64,000 nt of DNA from PALSA-270 sp963770245 (GCA_963770245.1 CAVYOX010000007.1:248001-312000); one strand, 5' to 3'. Counted from the first letter of the stretch, positions 37,478-47,044 are shown. Notes: generated by a model from the letters alone, not told the origin. Numbers and translations are program-made.

Positions 37478-38244
37478 ATAATATAGATGAGCGGTTTAAG
37501 GGGATGACAGCCGTTGTGACCGGGGCAAGTCGAGGTATCGGAGCCGAGACTGCTTTTGCTCTGGCCTCCCGCGGGGCATTTGTCTTGGCGCATTACAACA
37601 CGAGCCATGAGGCAGGCGCCAAATTGCTGGATAGAATCCGCGCTTCTGGAGGCGAGGCTGAACTGGTCCAGGCTGACCTCAGCCAGAGCAAGGGGATTGA
37701 GCATTTCGTTTCCACGCTCGAGGAGCGTAATCGTGCGTTCGATATCCTGGTTAATAACGCGGGCTCTCTGATTCAACGGACCGCCTTCCTCGACCTTACA
37801 GAAGAACTTTGGAGTCGAGTGTTCACTTTGAACCTGACGAGTGCCTTTCTCACCAGCCAAGCGGTCCTGCGAGGCATGGTCAAGAGAAAAAAGGGAGTGA
37901 TTGTCAACATATCCTCCGTCGCCGCACGCTTTGGGGGCGGCATCGGGGCGGTGGCGTACTCTTCAGCCAAGGCTGCGCTATCCAGCATGACAAAGGGCTT
38001 GGCGCGAGAATTTGCGCCGCATGGAATCCGCATCAACGCTGTTTCCCCCGGTACGATCGATACCGACTACCATAAGCAGTTTTCTTCTCCCCAGGCTCTT
38101 GAGGGTGTCGTGAAGGCGACGCCCTCGGGCCGTCTTGGGACGTCAGCCGACGTTGCGGATGTCGTGGTGTTTCTCTGTTCCGAGGACGCTCGCTTTATTC
38201 AGGGACAGGTGATTGAGGTTAACGGAGGGTTCCTGATGGTTTAG
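37474..38244 (+). CDS. Short-chain dehydrogenase/reductase (FabG-like)
   Basis: Residues TGASRGIGAE near the N terminus form the NAD(P)-binding glycine motif. The catalytic motif is VAYSSAKAAL (Tyr-x3-Lys), with the Asn in LVNNAG and the Ser in NISSVAA. These are classical SDR features; the length of 256 fits. The enzyme oxidises or reduces a hydroxyl or keto group of an unknown substrate. The start overlaps the MFS stop, so uptake and oxidation are probably coupled. Confidence 0.9.
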   Translation: MNNIDERFKGMTAVVTGASRGIGAETAFALASRGAFVLAHYNTSHEAGAKLLDRIRASGGEAELVQADLSQSKGIEHFVSTLEERNRAFDILVNNAGSLIQRTAFLDLTEELWSRVFTLNLTSAFLTSQAVLRGMVKRKKGVIVNISSVAARFGGGIGAVAYSSAKAALSSMTKGLAREFAPHGIRINAVSPGTIDTDYHKQFSSPQALEGVVKATPSGRLGTSADVADVVVFLCSEDARFIQGQVIEVNGGFLMV

Positions 38245-38400
38245 GCCGCGCGCTTGGCGTGTTGCTCGCCGGCGTCCTCAAGAGCAGCTACGGCCTGAAG
38301 GCCGTCTTCGCCAGTTCCTCCGTGCTCAACCTCATGGCCGGACTCATCATCCTTTCCGGGGTTTACAAAATACACCCGTGGCGATATCGCCCGCGCCCGC
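38245..38400 (+). pseudogene. Membrane-protein C-terminal fragment (MFS-like)
   Basis: Directly after the SDR stop the frame encodes RALGVLLAGVLKSSYGLK and then VFASSSVLNLMAGLIILSG, which looks like the last membrane segments of an MFS or similar transporter. No start or ribosome-binding site exists, so it is a remnant. The family call is weak. Confidence 0.35.
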
Positions 38401-38568
38401 GAATTAGCCCTTCCCTAAGACCGCGTGCCGGGGCGAAGGGGCTTGGCATTAAGATGGTGGAACCAGTCCCCGTCACCCCGCCTCAGGCGAGAATCCCGAC
38501 CCATCCAAAGATGTCAGGCAGCCAAGTGGCTCGGGATTGCTCGGGCTCCGCCGATGACTGAAACGCGG

Positions 38569-39561
38569 TTACTGGACCGTCACGGCGAGTAGACGCTTGG
38601 GGCCCTTGCCGACTTTCACGCGAGCCACTTCGCGTCGCGTGCGTGTGTCGATGATGGAAGAATCATCGCTGCCACTGTTGCTCACGGCGCCGTAGCGGCC
38701 ATCCGGTGAAAACGTGATCCAGTTGGGGCATTCGCCGATGTGAATCTCCGACGAAAGCTGCTTGGTCACGACGTCATAGACGTACAGCCCGCTATCACCC
38801 AGGCTCGTCACCCACAGTTCCTTGCCGTTCGGCGATAGCTCGATCCCGTGGGTTGGGGTGTGCGGCTCGAGTTTGCAAGTGGAGGGAGGCGCCGACGGCA
38901 GCTCAACGCGGGCCACAATGGTCTGCTCCGGAATACTCGCGATCACGAATCCATGAAAATCCGTGAGCGCGACGTAAAGTCTCTTCCCGTCTTTCGATGC
39001 CGCGTAGGGACGGGGAATGCCGCCAACCGGGATCTTTCTCGCGTATTCCATTTTCTTCAGATCGATCAGATCGATCTCATGACTACCCATCGAGGACACA
39101 AACATTGCGTCGTTGTTATCGGCGTCATAACAGTTGTGCGGAAGCCGCACCGGCAGAACCTTGATCACCTCGTGTTTGGCGGTATCAACGATGTCCACGC
39201 TATTTCCGTCGCGGATGGGCACACCCACATAGCGGCCGTCGGGCGTGGAGGCACACTGGTTCGGCCGTCCCGTCAAAGCAATGGTATCGACGACCGTATC
39301 CGTCGAGGTATCAATCACTTTCAGATTATTTTCTGACTCGATGGTGGTGAAAAGTCTTCGTCCGTCGGCTGGAGCGCACAGGCCATGAACCTGCTCGCCC
39401 ACACGGATGTCCCCGACCACTTTGTCAGTCGCGAGGTTAATGACTGTGATGTCGTCACCTTGGCTGTTGCTGACGTAGAGCTTGGTGACTCCCGCGAAGC
39501 TGCTGCTCGCTGCCGCACTGAGAAAGAGCGCGATCGCTAACCGTAGGGCCTTCCTTGGCAC
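38569..39561 (-). CDS. Exported YncE-like beta-propeller protein
   Basis: From a GTG preceded by GGAGG, the protein begins with a signal peptide (LRLAIALFLSAAASSSFAG) and continues as a seven-bladed propeller with clear repeats: KLYVSNSQGDDITVINLAT, LFTTIESENNLKVIDTST, and ELWVTSLGDSGLYVYDVVT. The frame is open for another 490 bases upstream, but those residues look non-coding. It is transcribed away from the CRTAC1 genes and shares an upstream region of about 500 bases with them. Confidence 0.8.
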   Translation of the reverse strand: MPRKALRLAIALFLSAAASSSFAGVTKLYVSNSQGDDITVINLATDKVVGDIRVGEQVHGLCAPADGRRLFTTIESENNLKVIDTSTDTVVDTIALTGRPNQCASTPDGRYVGVPIRDGNSVDIVDTAKHEVIKVLPVRLPHNCYDADNNDAMFVSSMGSHEIDLIDLKKMEYARKIPVGGIPRPYAASKDGKRLYVALTDFHGFVIASIPEQTIVARVELPSAPPSTCKLEPHTPTHGIELSPNGKELWVTSLGDSGLYVYDVVTKQLSSEIHIGECPNWITFSPDGRYGAVSNSGSDDSSIIDTRTRREVARVKVGKGPKRLLAVTVQ

Positions 39562-40063
39562 TGTCCGCCTCCGATCCAGCACTGATTCACGACTCGCTAG
39601 CTTAGAACTGCCCTCATCAACGGCGGTGTCGATCTCCCGAGTGTGCTCATCAAGTTTTCGAACCAGCGTAAATACGGCTCCGGACCCTAACCTGTAAGAG
39701 TGTGCATTCCACGCGGCTTTCTGGAAAGCGACTAATTGGGTCTTGTTCGCTGCCAACGCCGCGCCTTCAGCAGATGGGCGCGGATTGTTGCCTGCGCTGC
39801 AAACAAGATGACCATCAGAGGGACACTCAGGGAGGTCTTCTTGCTGTTCGTCCCGGTTGATTTCAGATTGCCGCTTGCGGCGGTGCACAATCTTCAGCCC
39901 GTTTGCAGGCTCATCACACCCGGAGGAGCAGCCTGTCCTCAAGCCGATCTGGCGCAGGAAAGGGTCAGAATTGGGGAATCCCGGTTCTTGGAGGCTGCGC
40001 CGTTTTGTGAACCGATCCCCTTCGGAACCGTAATATGCTAACATACAACGCAAATACCTTCAT
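39562..40063. other. Divergent promoter region, no gene recognised
   Basis: The roughly 500-base region between the divergent propeller and CRTAC1 genes has open frames in both directions, but no motif or conserved start. I see only promoter space. Confidence 0.4.
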
Positions 40064-41941
40064 GTGGCGCTTAAGTTCTGGTCATTTCTAAACCTCAAGG
40101 GAATGCGACGGCGACTCGGGTTGGACCTGATAAGGGTGCAGCTGGCTTCGATTCTCGGGGAGGTCAGGCTGGAAAAGAGGTCTGATTCGGTCCGTGCACG
40201 GAACATTGGGATTCTCGCACTCGCCGTTTTAATCTGCGCAGCCCTGGGGACGATGATTCAGCGTCGCGCTGTTGCCGAAACTGGGATCGTTGTTCCGTCA
40301 TCGACTGGTATTCCGGTCAGCTTTACCGACATTGCCAAGGCCGCCGGCCTCAAGTTCAAGCAGGACTCTACTACCTCCGACCAGAAGTACTATCTAGAAA
40401 CCATGGGCACCGGCGTCGCCTGGCTCGACTATGACCAGGATGGGCTGATGGACCTGTTCTTCGTCCAGTCCGCGGCGACCGACATTTACCAGCCGCCGCA
40501 TCCCTTGCGCTGCGCGCTTTATCACAACAACGGTGACGGGACTTTCACCGACGTCACCGAAAAAGCCGGCGTGGGTGGCGAAGGACATTATGGTCAGGGA
40601 GTTGCTGTCGGGGATTTTGATAATGATGGCTATCCTGATCTCTACGTAACCGGCTATGACCACGCTATTCTCTATCACAACAATGGGAATGGAACGTTCT
40701 CCGATGTCACAGCCAAAGCCGGCGTGGCAGATCAAGGCGGATGGTCAACCAGCGCCGGATGGTTTGATTACGATAAGGACGGCTGGCTCGATCTGGTCGT
40801 GACAAACTACATTGAGTGGACGCCCCAAACCAATATCTGGTGCGGCGAACACCGACCCGGCTATCGTTCCTACTGTCATCCAGGAAACTACCGAGGACAG
40901 AAAACCAAGCTATACCACAACAATCACGACGGAACCTTCACCGATGTCTCCGACGCGTCCGGCGTCGGCAAGCCCGAATCGAAAGGCATGGGCGTGGTGC
41001 TCGCCGATTTCAACAACGATGGCTGGCCCGATATCGCAATCGCCAATGACTCGTGGCCGAATTTCTTGTTCATTAACAAGCATGATGGGACCTTTGAAGA
41101 TGTTTCGTTATATTCCGGCATCGCGGCAAGCGAAGAGGGGCGTTATGAAGCAGGCATGGGTATCGATGCCGCCGACGTCGACGGCGACGGCTGGCAGGAC
41201 ATCTACATCACCCATCTTGATTTTGAATTGAACCGTCTCTACCACAACAACCGGGATGGAACCTTCACCGATGATACCTATCGCTCCGGCATCGGCAACA
41301 AGGCCATGCATCTCAGTGGTGTGTCGATGAAGTTCCTCGACTATGACAATGACGGATGGCCCGACATCCTGCAACTCAATGGCGCCATGCTGGACAACGT
41401 TCAGTTGTATCACAGTGAGGTTTCGTACAAAGAGCCGCTGCTGATGTTCCGGAACTTAGGGAAGGGTCGGTTCGAGAAAGTCTCAGATTCACTGGGCCCC
41501 GACTTCATGCGCCCCGTGGCTGGCCGTGGACTGGCAACGGCCGACTACGACAATGACGGAGACATTGACATTGTCACGAATAATAGGGGTGACTATCCTT
41601 CGCTGCTGCGCAACGACGGCGGGAATACCAATCACTGGCTGACGGTTCTCTTGATTGGAACGAAATCGAATCGTGACGGAATCGGGGCTTCGCTGAAACT
41701 GAGCTCCGAAGGCGTGGCCCACGTAGAACAGGCCAAGGGCGGCATGGGCTACATGTCGGCCAGCGACCCTCGTATCCATTTTGGGCTGGGGAAGAGGACC
41801 AAAATAGAGTCTCTTGAAGTCGCCTGGCCAAGCGGCCAGGTTGATCGTCTGAGCAACGTAGCAATCGATCAGATCATTGCGGTCCAAGAAGGAACAGGAA
41901 TTGTGCCTCGAAAGTTTCCAAGAATTGCAAGCGGAAAGTAA
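40064..41941 (+). CDS. CRTAC1/ASPIC-UnbV protein (paralogue 1)
   Basis: One hydrophobic segment (NIGILALAVLICAALGTMI) near residue 47 is a signal or anchor. The rest is a CRTAC1 protein: SFTDIAKAAGLKFKQDS, the ETMGTGVAWLDYDQDGLMDL block, and several FG-GAP blades with DxDxDGxxD calcium-type motifs. The C terminus is an ASPIC/UnbV domain (VEQAKGGMGYMSASDPRIHF, IESLEVAWPSGQVDRL). CRTAC1 proteins are exported or surface proteins with an unknown role. Start is a GTG at 40064 or an ATG at 40103; neither has a strong ribosome-binding site. Confidence 0.82.
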   Translation: MALKFWSFLNLKGMRRRLGLDLIRVQLASILGEVRLEKRSDSVRARNIGILALAVLICAALGTMIQRRAVAETGIVVPSSTGIPVSFTDIAKAAGLKFKQDSTTSDQKYYLETMGTGVAWLDYDQDGLMDLFFVQSAATDIYQPPHPLRCALYHNNGDGTFTDVTEKAGVGGEGHYGQGVAVGDFDNDGYPDLYVTGYDHAILYHNNGNGTFSDVTAKAGVADQGGWSTSAGWFDYDKDGWLDLVVTNYIEWTPQTNIWCGEHRPGYRSYCHPGNYRGQKTKLYHNNHDGTFTDVSDASGVGKPESKGMGVVLADFNNDGWPDIAIANDSWPNFLFINKHDGTFEDVSLYSGIAASEEGRYEAGMGIDAADVDGDGWQDIYITHLDFELNRLYHNNRDGTFTDDTYRSGIGNKAMHLSGVSMKFLDYDNDGWPDILQLNGAMLDNVQLYHSEVSYKEPLLMFRNLGKGRFEKVSDSLGPDFMRPVAGRGLATADYDNDGDIDIVTNNRGDYPSLLRNDGGNTNHWLTVLLIGTKSNRDGIGASLKLSSEGVAHVEQAKGGMGYMSASDPRIHFGLGKRTKIESLEVAWPSGQVDRLSNVAIDQIIAVQEGTGIVPRKFPRIASGK

Positions 41942-42031
41942 TAACCTCAGAGGGGGCGTTTGCAGTCGCAGAGGTTCGACGCGGGAAGCGGGGCAGAACA
42001 ACATCCACTCGAATGTAGAGAAATCACAAGT

Positions 42032-43813
42032 ATGAATTTCCACCGGCGGCATTTCCTTGGTTCTTCCCTCCTTGTTTTCGGCAGTACGCTCATGGATGCG
42101 CTGGCAACTCCGCTGTGGAGGTGGAGACAAAGTGTGGTCCTCCAATCGGCCCCGGCTGCGAATCGAACATCTACGGTACAGTTCATCGATGTCGGCCGGG
42201 AAGCCGGTCTCAATATTCCCAACGTATGGGGTGGAGTCGATCACAAGCGCTATATCATTGAAGCTAAAGGAAGTGGGCTGGCATTTTTTGATTACGACAA
42301 CGACGGCTGGCTCGACATTTATTTGACGAACGGAACGCGCCTGGGCGAGAAGTGGCCGCCGGGGCGAACGCCGACTTCCCAGTTGTTCAAGAATAATCGC
42401 GACGGCACATTCAGCAACGTGACCGAAAAATCTGGCCTGGCACGCACCGGGTGGCAGACCGGAGTCTGCGTGGGCGACTATGACAACGACGGCTGGGATG
42501 ACCTGTTTTGCTGCTTCTGGGGACACAACGTCCTGTTCCACAACAACGGCGATGGCACGTTTACCGACGTAACCCGCAAGGCTGGTCTGTACAACGAGCA
42601 GGTTCACTGGGGCGCCGGCTGCACTTTCCTCGATTACGACCGGGATGGACGCCTCGATCTTTTTGTGTGCAATTATATCGAGCTCGACGCGGCGCAAATT
42701 CTCTCTTCTGGCGAACCCGCGACTTGCCAATGGAAAGGGATTCCGGTGATGTGCGGCCCCCGCGGCCTTCGGGGCGACACCAACGTTCTTTATCACAACA
42801 ACGGGGATGGGACATTCGCGGATGTTTCAGAAAAGGCGGGCATCCTGAAGCCCGGCCCTCGCTTTTCCATCACGGCGGTGTCCTATGACTTCGACAACGA
42901 TGGATGGCCCGACATCTACGTGGCCGTTGACTCCGAGCCCAGCATCCTCTACCACAACAATCACGACGGGACATTCACTGACGTAGCCGTCATCGCAGGC
43001 TGCGCCTACAGCGAGACTGGCCACGAACAGGCAGGGATGGGGGTGGCCGTCGCCGATTATGACTGCGACGGGTGGTTCGATATTTTCAAGACGAACTTCT
43101 CAGATGACACTTGCAATCTCTACCACAATAACGGCAACGGGGCGTTCAGTGACGTGACGTTCCCGTCAGGAATCGCAGTCAACAGCCAGTATGTGGGATG
43201 GGGCTGCGGTTTTCTCGATTACGACAATGACGGCTGGCCGGACCTGATGCAGGTCAACGGCCACGTCTATCCGGAAGTCGCTGGCCACCAGGTTGGCGAG
43301 ACTTACAAAAATCCGCGCATCGTGTACCGGAACATGGGCAATGGTCAATTCAAGGACGTTTCGTCAGTGATGGGTCCAGGGATCAGTGAGCATTTTTCGA
43401 GTCGCGGCGCAGCGTTCGGGGATTACGACAACGACGGCGGAGTCGACGTGCTGATTTTGAACATGAACGACCTGCCTTCACTCCTGCGCAACCATGGCGG
43501 CAACAAGCAGAATTGGATCAAAATTAAGCTCAACGGGACCAAGTGCAATCGCACCGCAATCGGTGCGCGCGTGCGCGTCGTAACCGGCCATCATGTTCAG
43601 ATGGACGAGGTCCATAGCGGATCAAGTGTGATGTCCCAAGGCGACCTGAGATTACACTTCGGCCTCGGGAAAACTCAGACGATAGATCTCATCGAGGTGA
43701 AGTGGCCTACGACGGGCAAACTCGAACGATTCACGCAGGTGAAAGCCAACCAGATAGTTACCATCCGGGAAGGCAGCGGGATCGTGGCGGCCGGAGGACC
43801 GACAACGAAATAG
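42032..43813 (+). CDS. CRTAC1/ASPIC-UnbV protein (paralogue 2), Tat-like signal
   Basis: The N terminus (HRRHFLGSSLLVFGSTLM) has a twin-arginine-like start. The FG-GAP blades have DNDGWLDIYL, DYDNDGWDDLFCC and DYDRDGRLDLFVCNYI, and the protein ends with an ASPIC/UnbV domain (VHSGSSVMSQGDLRLHFGLG). It is 90 bases after paralogue 1 and is similar in length and layout. The ATG at 42032 is preferred to an upstream in-frame ATG. Confidence 0.85.
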   Translation: MNFHRRHFLGSSLLVFGSTLMDALATPLWRWRQSVVLQSAPAANRTSTVQFIDVGREAGLNIPNVWGGVDHKRYIIEAKGSGLAFFDYDNDGWLDIYLTNGTRLGEKWPPGRTPTSQLFKNNRDGTFSNVTEKSGLARTGWQTGVCVGDYDNDGWDDLFCCFWGHNVLFHNNGDGTFTDVTRKAGLYNEQVHWGAGCTFLDYDRDGRLDLFVCNYIELDAAQILSSGEPATCQWKGIPVMCGPRGLRGDTNVLYHNNGDGTFADVSEKAGILKPGPRFSITAVSYDFDNDGWPDIYVAVDSEPSILYHNNHDGTFTDVAVIAGCAYSETGHEQAGMGVAVADYDCDGWFDIFKTNFSDDTCNLYHNNGNGAFSDVTFPSGIAVNSQYVGWGCGFLDYDNDGWPDLMQVNGHVYPEVAGHQVGETYKNPRIVYRNMGNGQFKDVSSVMGPGISEHFSSRGAAFGDYDNDGGVDVLILNMNDLPSLLRNHGGNKQNWIKIKLNGTKCNRTAIGARVRVVTGHHVQMDEVHSGSSVMSQGDLRLHFGLGKTQTIDLIEVKWPTTGKLERFTQVKANQIVTIREGSGIVAAGGPTTK

Positions 43814-44008
43814 CCTGGCCGTATCGTTGGAATGAGTCGATGCTCGTTTGTGCTCCCCAAGAGTTCCATGTCTTGCTCGCAAAATGAATGGAACTGCTGA
43901 TTTTAACCGCTCGCATCGATTCTGGGCGGATGTCCTTCTTGGCAAGCCTGAGACAGGCGAAACGCGGCGGGAGCCGTTAGCCATTCTCCGAGCTATATGG
44001 GCCTTTCT

Positions 44009-44812
44009 ATGAACTCGTTGATCCGCACGGCGCTGTGTCGAGCGCTTTGCTCTCGTCTCCCCTTAGCTCTTCTCTTGGGGGGAACGATGGGCGTAGCCAT
44101 TGTAGGCGCGGCTGCCCATTCGCAGAGCATCAACAAGGCCCAGTCTACGACCAGCCCCCCGGTGCCTCCGCCTCAGAGCGAAGGCGCTGTATCAACCGGT
44201 GGCGCTTACGCACCCGTACTTGATGAAGAGAAGCGCCCGATCACTGCCGGCGGATTTGTGGACAGCGGTCCTGTCGTCTTCGAAGATGTGGCTGAAAAAG
44301 CTGGACTCACGCGCTGGCGGCACGTGATGGGCACGGAGCAGAAGAAATTCATTTTGGAGACGGTTGGCTCGGGCGTCGCCCTGCTCGACTACGACAACGA
44401 CGGCTGGCTGGACATTTACTTGGTCAATGGCTCAACTTACGACGCGATGTCGGGCAAGACCGAGCCGCCGCATGCAGCGCTGTTCCATAACAACCACGAC
44501 GGCACCTTCACCGACGTCTCCAAGCAGGCAGGCGTCACTAACGACCGCTGGGGTTTTGGCGTCGCCGTCGGCGACTACGATAACGACGGTTGGCCGGACA
44601 TCTACGTCAGCAACTTTGGGAAGAATCGGCTCTACCACAATAATCACGATGGCACTTTCACCGACGTAGCCGAAAAGGCCGGAGTGACCTTGGGGAACTG
44701 GTCCACGGGGCCAACCTTCGGCGACTATGACGGCGATGGTCGCTTGGGTGGCCCACAGGGTACCGGCGTGATCGATCAGCAGGTGCCGGGGAATTGTGCC
44801 CAGTGTCTATGA
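44009..44812 (+). CDS. CRTAC1 protein (paralogue 3), C-terminally truncated
   Basis: A signal peptide (LPLALLLGGTMGVAIVGAAA) is followed by a proline-rich linker and CRTAC1 sequence: VFEDVAEKAGLTRWRHVMGT, LDYDNDGWLDIYLVNGST, and DYDNDGWPDIYVSNF. The gene breaks off in the third blade at about 44746 (GDYDGDGRL); the following residues are unrelated and run to an accidental stop. Complete paralogues are about 620 residues, so more than half is missing. It may be a relic from recombination or insertion at this point. Confidence 0.75.
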   Translation: MNSLIRTALCRALCSRLPLALLLGGTMGVAIVGAAAHSQSINKAQSTTSPPVPPPQSEGAVSTGGAYAPVLDEEKRPITAGGFVDSGPVVFEDVAEKAGLTRWRHVMGTEQKKFILETVGSGVALLDYDNDGWLDIYLVNGSTYDAMSGKTEPPHAALFHNNHDGTFTDVSKQAGVTNDRWGFGVAVGDYDNDGWPDIYVSNFGKNRLYHNNHDGTFTDVAEKAGVTLGNWSTGPTFGDYDGDGRLGGPQGTGVIDQQVPGNCAQCL

Positions 44813-45056
44813 CCGGCTCGCCGCCGACCCGGGGAATCGGCGATCGCCGAGTGCTAAATAGTTGAAGCGGAACCCAGGGAACCTGGACATTCAATTGCAC
44901 GTCCAGAAGAAGGCCGAAGTGTTTCAGTGGGAGTTAAGCCCACCAGGGTAAAAGTCCGAGCCCCTGCGTGCAGCATTCTCTGCTAAAGAAAGTGGCACGG
45001 CGGCTCCAAGACATTTCCGCAGGTCTGTCCCGGCTGGATACCGCAATCTTCTCACC
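44813..45056. other. Non-homologous stretch after truncated CRTAC1 gene
   Basis: From about 44746 the sequence no longer resembles the CRTAC1 gene, and up to the end of lexA I find nothing recognisable. It marks a rearrangement junction. Confidence 0.4.
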
Positions 45057-45677
45057 CTAGTACTTTCTCAATACCCCGATCACTCTGCCCTGAATCTGGG
45101 CTACAGCCGCCGGCACGATAATCGGCTTCATGCTGGCATTCGAAGGCTGAAGGCGGACCTTGTCGCCTTCGCGGTAGAACCGTTTCAGCGTGGCGTCGGT
45201 CCCATCCACCAGCGCGACCACAATGTCTCCGTTATGCGCCGTCTTGGCTTTCTCGACCAGGACGTAATCCCCGTCCAGGATGTGCTCATCCTGCATCGAC
45301 TCGCCGCGCACTTCTAGCACGAACACTTCTTTCGACCGAACAAAGTCGGCGAGCGAAATGGTCTCATTATTCTGCACCGCCTCAATCGGCTGTCCGGCAG
45401 CGATCCTCCCCATGAGTGGCAGCACCATGGTGGTGTTCACCGACATAGCTTGTTTCAGCCGACCTTTGGGTGGGAGCAGATCGATTGAGCGGCTCCGGTT
45501 GTAATCGCGGGTGAGCAGCCCTTTTTTCTCCAGGTTGGAAATATGTTTGTGCACCGTGGCCAGCGAACTGAGCCCCATTCCTTGGCCAATCTCGTCAAAC
45601 GAAGGCGAGTAGCCGTTCTTCTGCACAAACTCAGAGATGAAGTCGTAAACCTGCCGTTGCCGTCGGGTGATCGCCAT
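45057..45677 (-). CDS. lexA: LexA repressor
   Basis: The 206-residue protein has the N-terminal winged helix-turn-helix (FDEIGQGMGLSSLATVHKHI), the cleavage site Ala94-Gly95 (RIAAGQP), and the catalytic dyad Ser127 (RGESMQDEHI) and Lys165 (ATLKRFYREGD) of the S24 autoprotease domain. It is the SOS repressor, autocleaved in response to activated RecA. There is no clear ribosome-binding site before the ATG; a promoter with ideal spacing ends only a few bases upstream. Confidence 0.95.
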   Translation of the reverse strand: MAITRRQRQVYDFISEFVQKNGYSPSFDEIGQGMGLSSLATVHKHISNLEKKGLLTRDYNRSRSIDLLPPKGRLKQAMSVNTTMVLPLMGRIAAGQPIEAVQNNETISLADFVRSKEVFVLEVRGESMQDEHILDGDYVLVEKAKTAHNGDIVVALVDGTDATLKRFYREGDKVRLQPSNASMKPIIVPAAVAQIQGRVIGVLRKY

Positions 45678-45683
45678 AGCCCG

Positions 45684-45712
45684 ATTGTTGGCGAATGGAA
45701 GGCGAATGTCAA
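45684..45712 (-). promoter_or_regulatory. lexA promoter with direct-repeat spacer
   Basis: On the minus strand TTGACA, a 17-base spacer (TTCGCCTTCCATTCGCC) and AACAAT form a sigma-70-like promoter whose -10 ends six bases before the lexA ATG. The spacer contains TTCGCC twice with an 11-base period, a possible operator half-site pair. Confidence 0.5.
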
Positions 45713-45796
45713 GGGGTAGCGAAAAACTGTTTACCTATCTGGGGGGAGGCAAGGCATCGGCCGCCACGGGATTGCCCCCGCATCTCGAATCGCTAG

Positions 45797-45811
45797 CAGG
45801 CTGCTGAAAAA
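45797..45811 (+). repeat. IS5-type left terminal inverted repeat
   Basis: CAGGCTGCTGAAAAA at this end is the exact reverse complement of the right end. CTAG precedes it. Confidence 0.85.
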
Positions 45812-45937
45812 TTGATCGGCAGCACGGTTTTCTTTCTGCTTCTCATCGTTTGTGATGTTGAGAGGGTTGATTTTTCTGGTGCTCTTGCGACCTTTTGGTC
45901 TAACTTCATGCTCCTCGGGACGCACTTCGACCTGAAC

Positions 45938-47044
45938 CTACCCCGCCGGAACTGTGGCCAGGTTCCGTATGCGCACCAAGTTGTAAGCCGCGCAGGCGAA
46001 GGTGAAGATCCAGTCCACTTTGCACACCCCGCGATGGCGCACTTTCCGCAGCAACGCGATCGTCTTCAGCCAACCGAAGCATTCTTCGATCCGTTTCCTC
46101 TTCCTTTGACTGTGACGATATCCCGGATAATGTGTCGTTCGCCCATCAATCGCACTGCCACCGCGCCGCCCCAGGTTCTGCGCCACATGCGGCGTCACTC
46201 CCAGATGCCGACACTCGGCCACGAAATCCCGCGTGTCGAAGCCCTTGTCTCCGCCTACGGTCACTTGTTTCCCACCCGGAATCTGCTCCAGCATCACCAG
46301 CGCCGCATCGCGTTCCGCAGTCCCGTTGGCCGCGAACACTTCCGCTTTCATGATCAGTCCGTTGCGATTCTCCACCAGCAGATTCCCGCTGTAACTCAAC
46401 TTCGACTCCTTACCCTCACTCTTGCGCGCCAGCTGCGCTTCGGGATCGGTCCTCGACTCATGCGTCTCATTCGAGCGCCGTTCGCCGCGAAAGTTCACCG
46501 TCGGATTGCCCGGATCATCGGGGGGTGCCCCTGGCTTTCCTTCCTTCGCCTGAAAACTCTTCTGACTGGCCCACGCTTCCAGCAGAGTGCCATCCACCGT
46601 AAAATGCTCATCCGAAGTCAGACCTTTTGCCCGCGCCTGGGCCACCACCCGGGCCAAAAACTCCTTGGCGATGTCGGCGTCCAGCAAGCGATCGCGGTTC
46701 TTGGTGAACGTGGTCGCATCCCAGACTTCGTCGTCCGCGTTCAAACCTACAAACCAACGAAACAAAAGGTTGTAATCCATTTCTTCCATGAGCAACCGCT
46801 CGCTGCGGATCGAATACAGCATCTGCAACAACTGAGCGCGCAACAGCTTCTCCGGCGGAATCGACGGCCGCCCTACACTCGCGTACATGGTGTCGAATCG
46901 TCGGGACAGCTGGGTGAGTACTTCATCCACCATCATCCGGATGGCGCGCAGCGGATGATCTTTCCGTACGCGCATCTCGGGAGACAAGTAACTGAATATG
47001 TGATTCTGCTGCTGATCTTCTCCTCGCATGCCTTCTCGTATCAT
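45938..47044 (-). CDS. IS5-type transposase
   Basis: The 368-residue protein has an N-terminal InsH-like/DUF772 part (SYLSPEMRVRKDHPLRAIRM, GRPSIPPEKLLRAQLLQMLY), and a DDE core with EHFTVDGTLLEAWAS, VTVGGDKGFDTRDFV and RKRIEECFGWLKTI. The frame is intact, so the enzyme may be active. Start at 47044 or at the ATG 47029. Confidence 0.85.
   Translation of the reverse strand: MIREGMRGEDQQQNHIFSYLSPEMRVRKDHPLRAIRMMVDEVLTQLSRRFDTMYASVGRPSIPPEKLLRAQLLQMLYSIRSERLLMEEMDYNLLFRWFVGLNADDEVWDATTFTKNRDRLLDADIAKEFLARVVAQARAKGLTSDEHFTVDGTLLEAWASQKSFQAKEGKPGAPPDDPGNPTVNFRGERRSNETHESRTDPEAQLARKSEGKESKLSYSGNLLVENRNGLIMKAEVFAANGTAERDAALVMLEQIPGGKQVTVGGDKGFDTRDFVAECRHLGVTPHVAQNLGRRGGSAIDGRTTHYPGYRHSQRKRKRIEECFGWLKTIALLRKVRHRGVCKVDWIFTFACAAYNLVRIRNLATVPAG

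Noticed and set aside
39736..40041. Forward open frame in the divergent promoter region
   Set aside because: Random-looking composition and no start signal; overlaps an open frame on the other strand.
41489..42796. Long minus-strand frame across two CRTAC1 genes
   Set aside because: Antisense shadow of repeat-rich coding sequence with no own motif.
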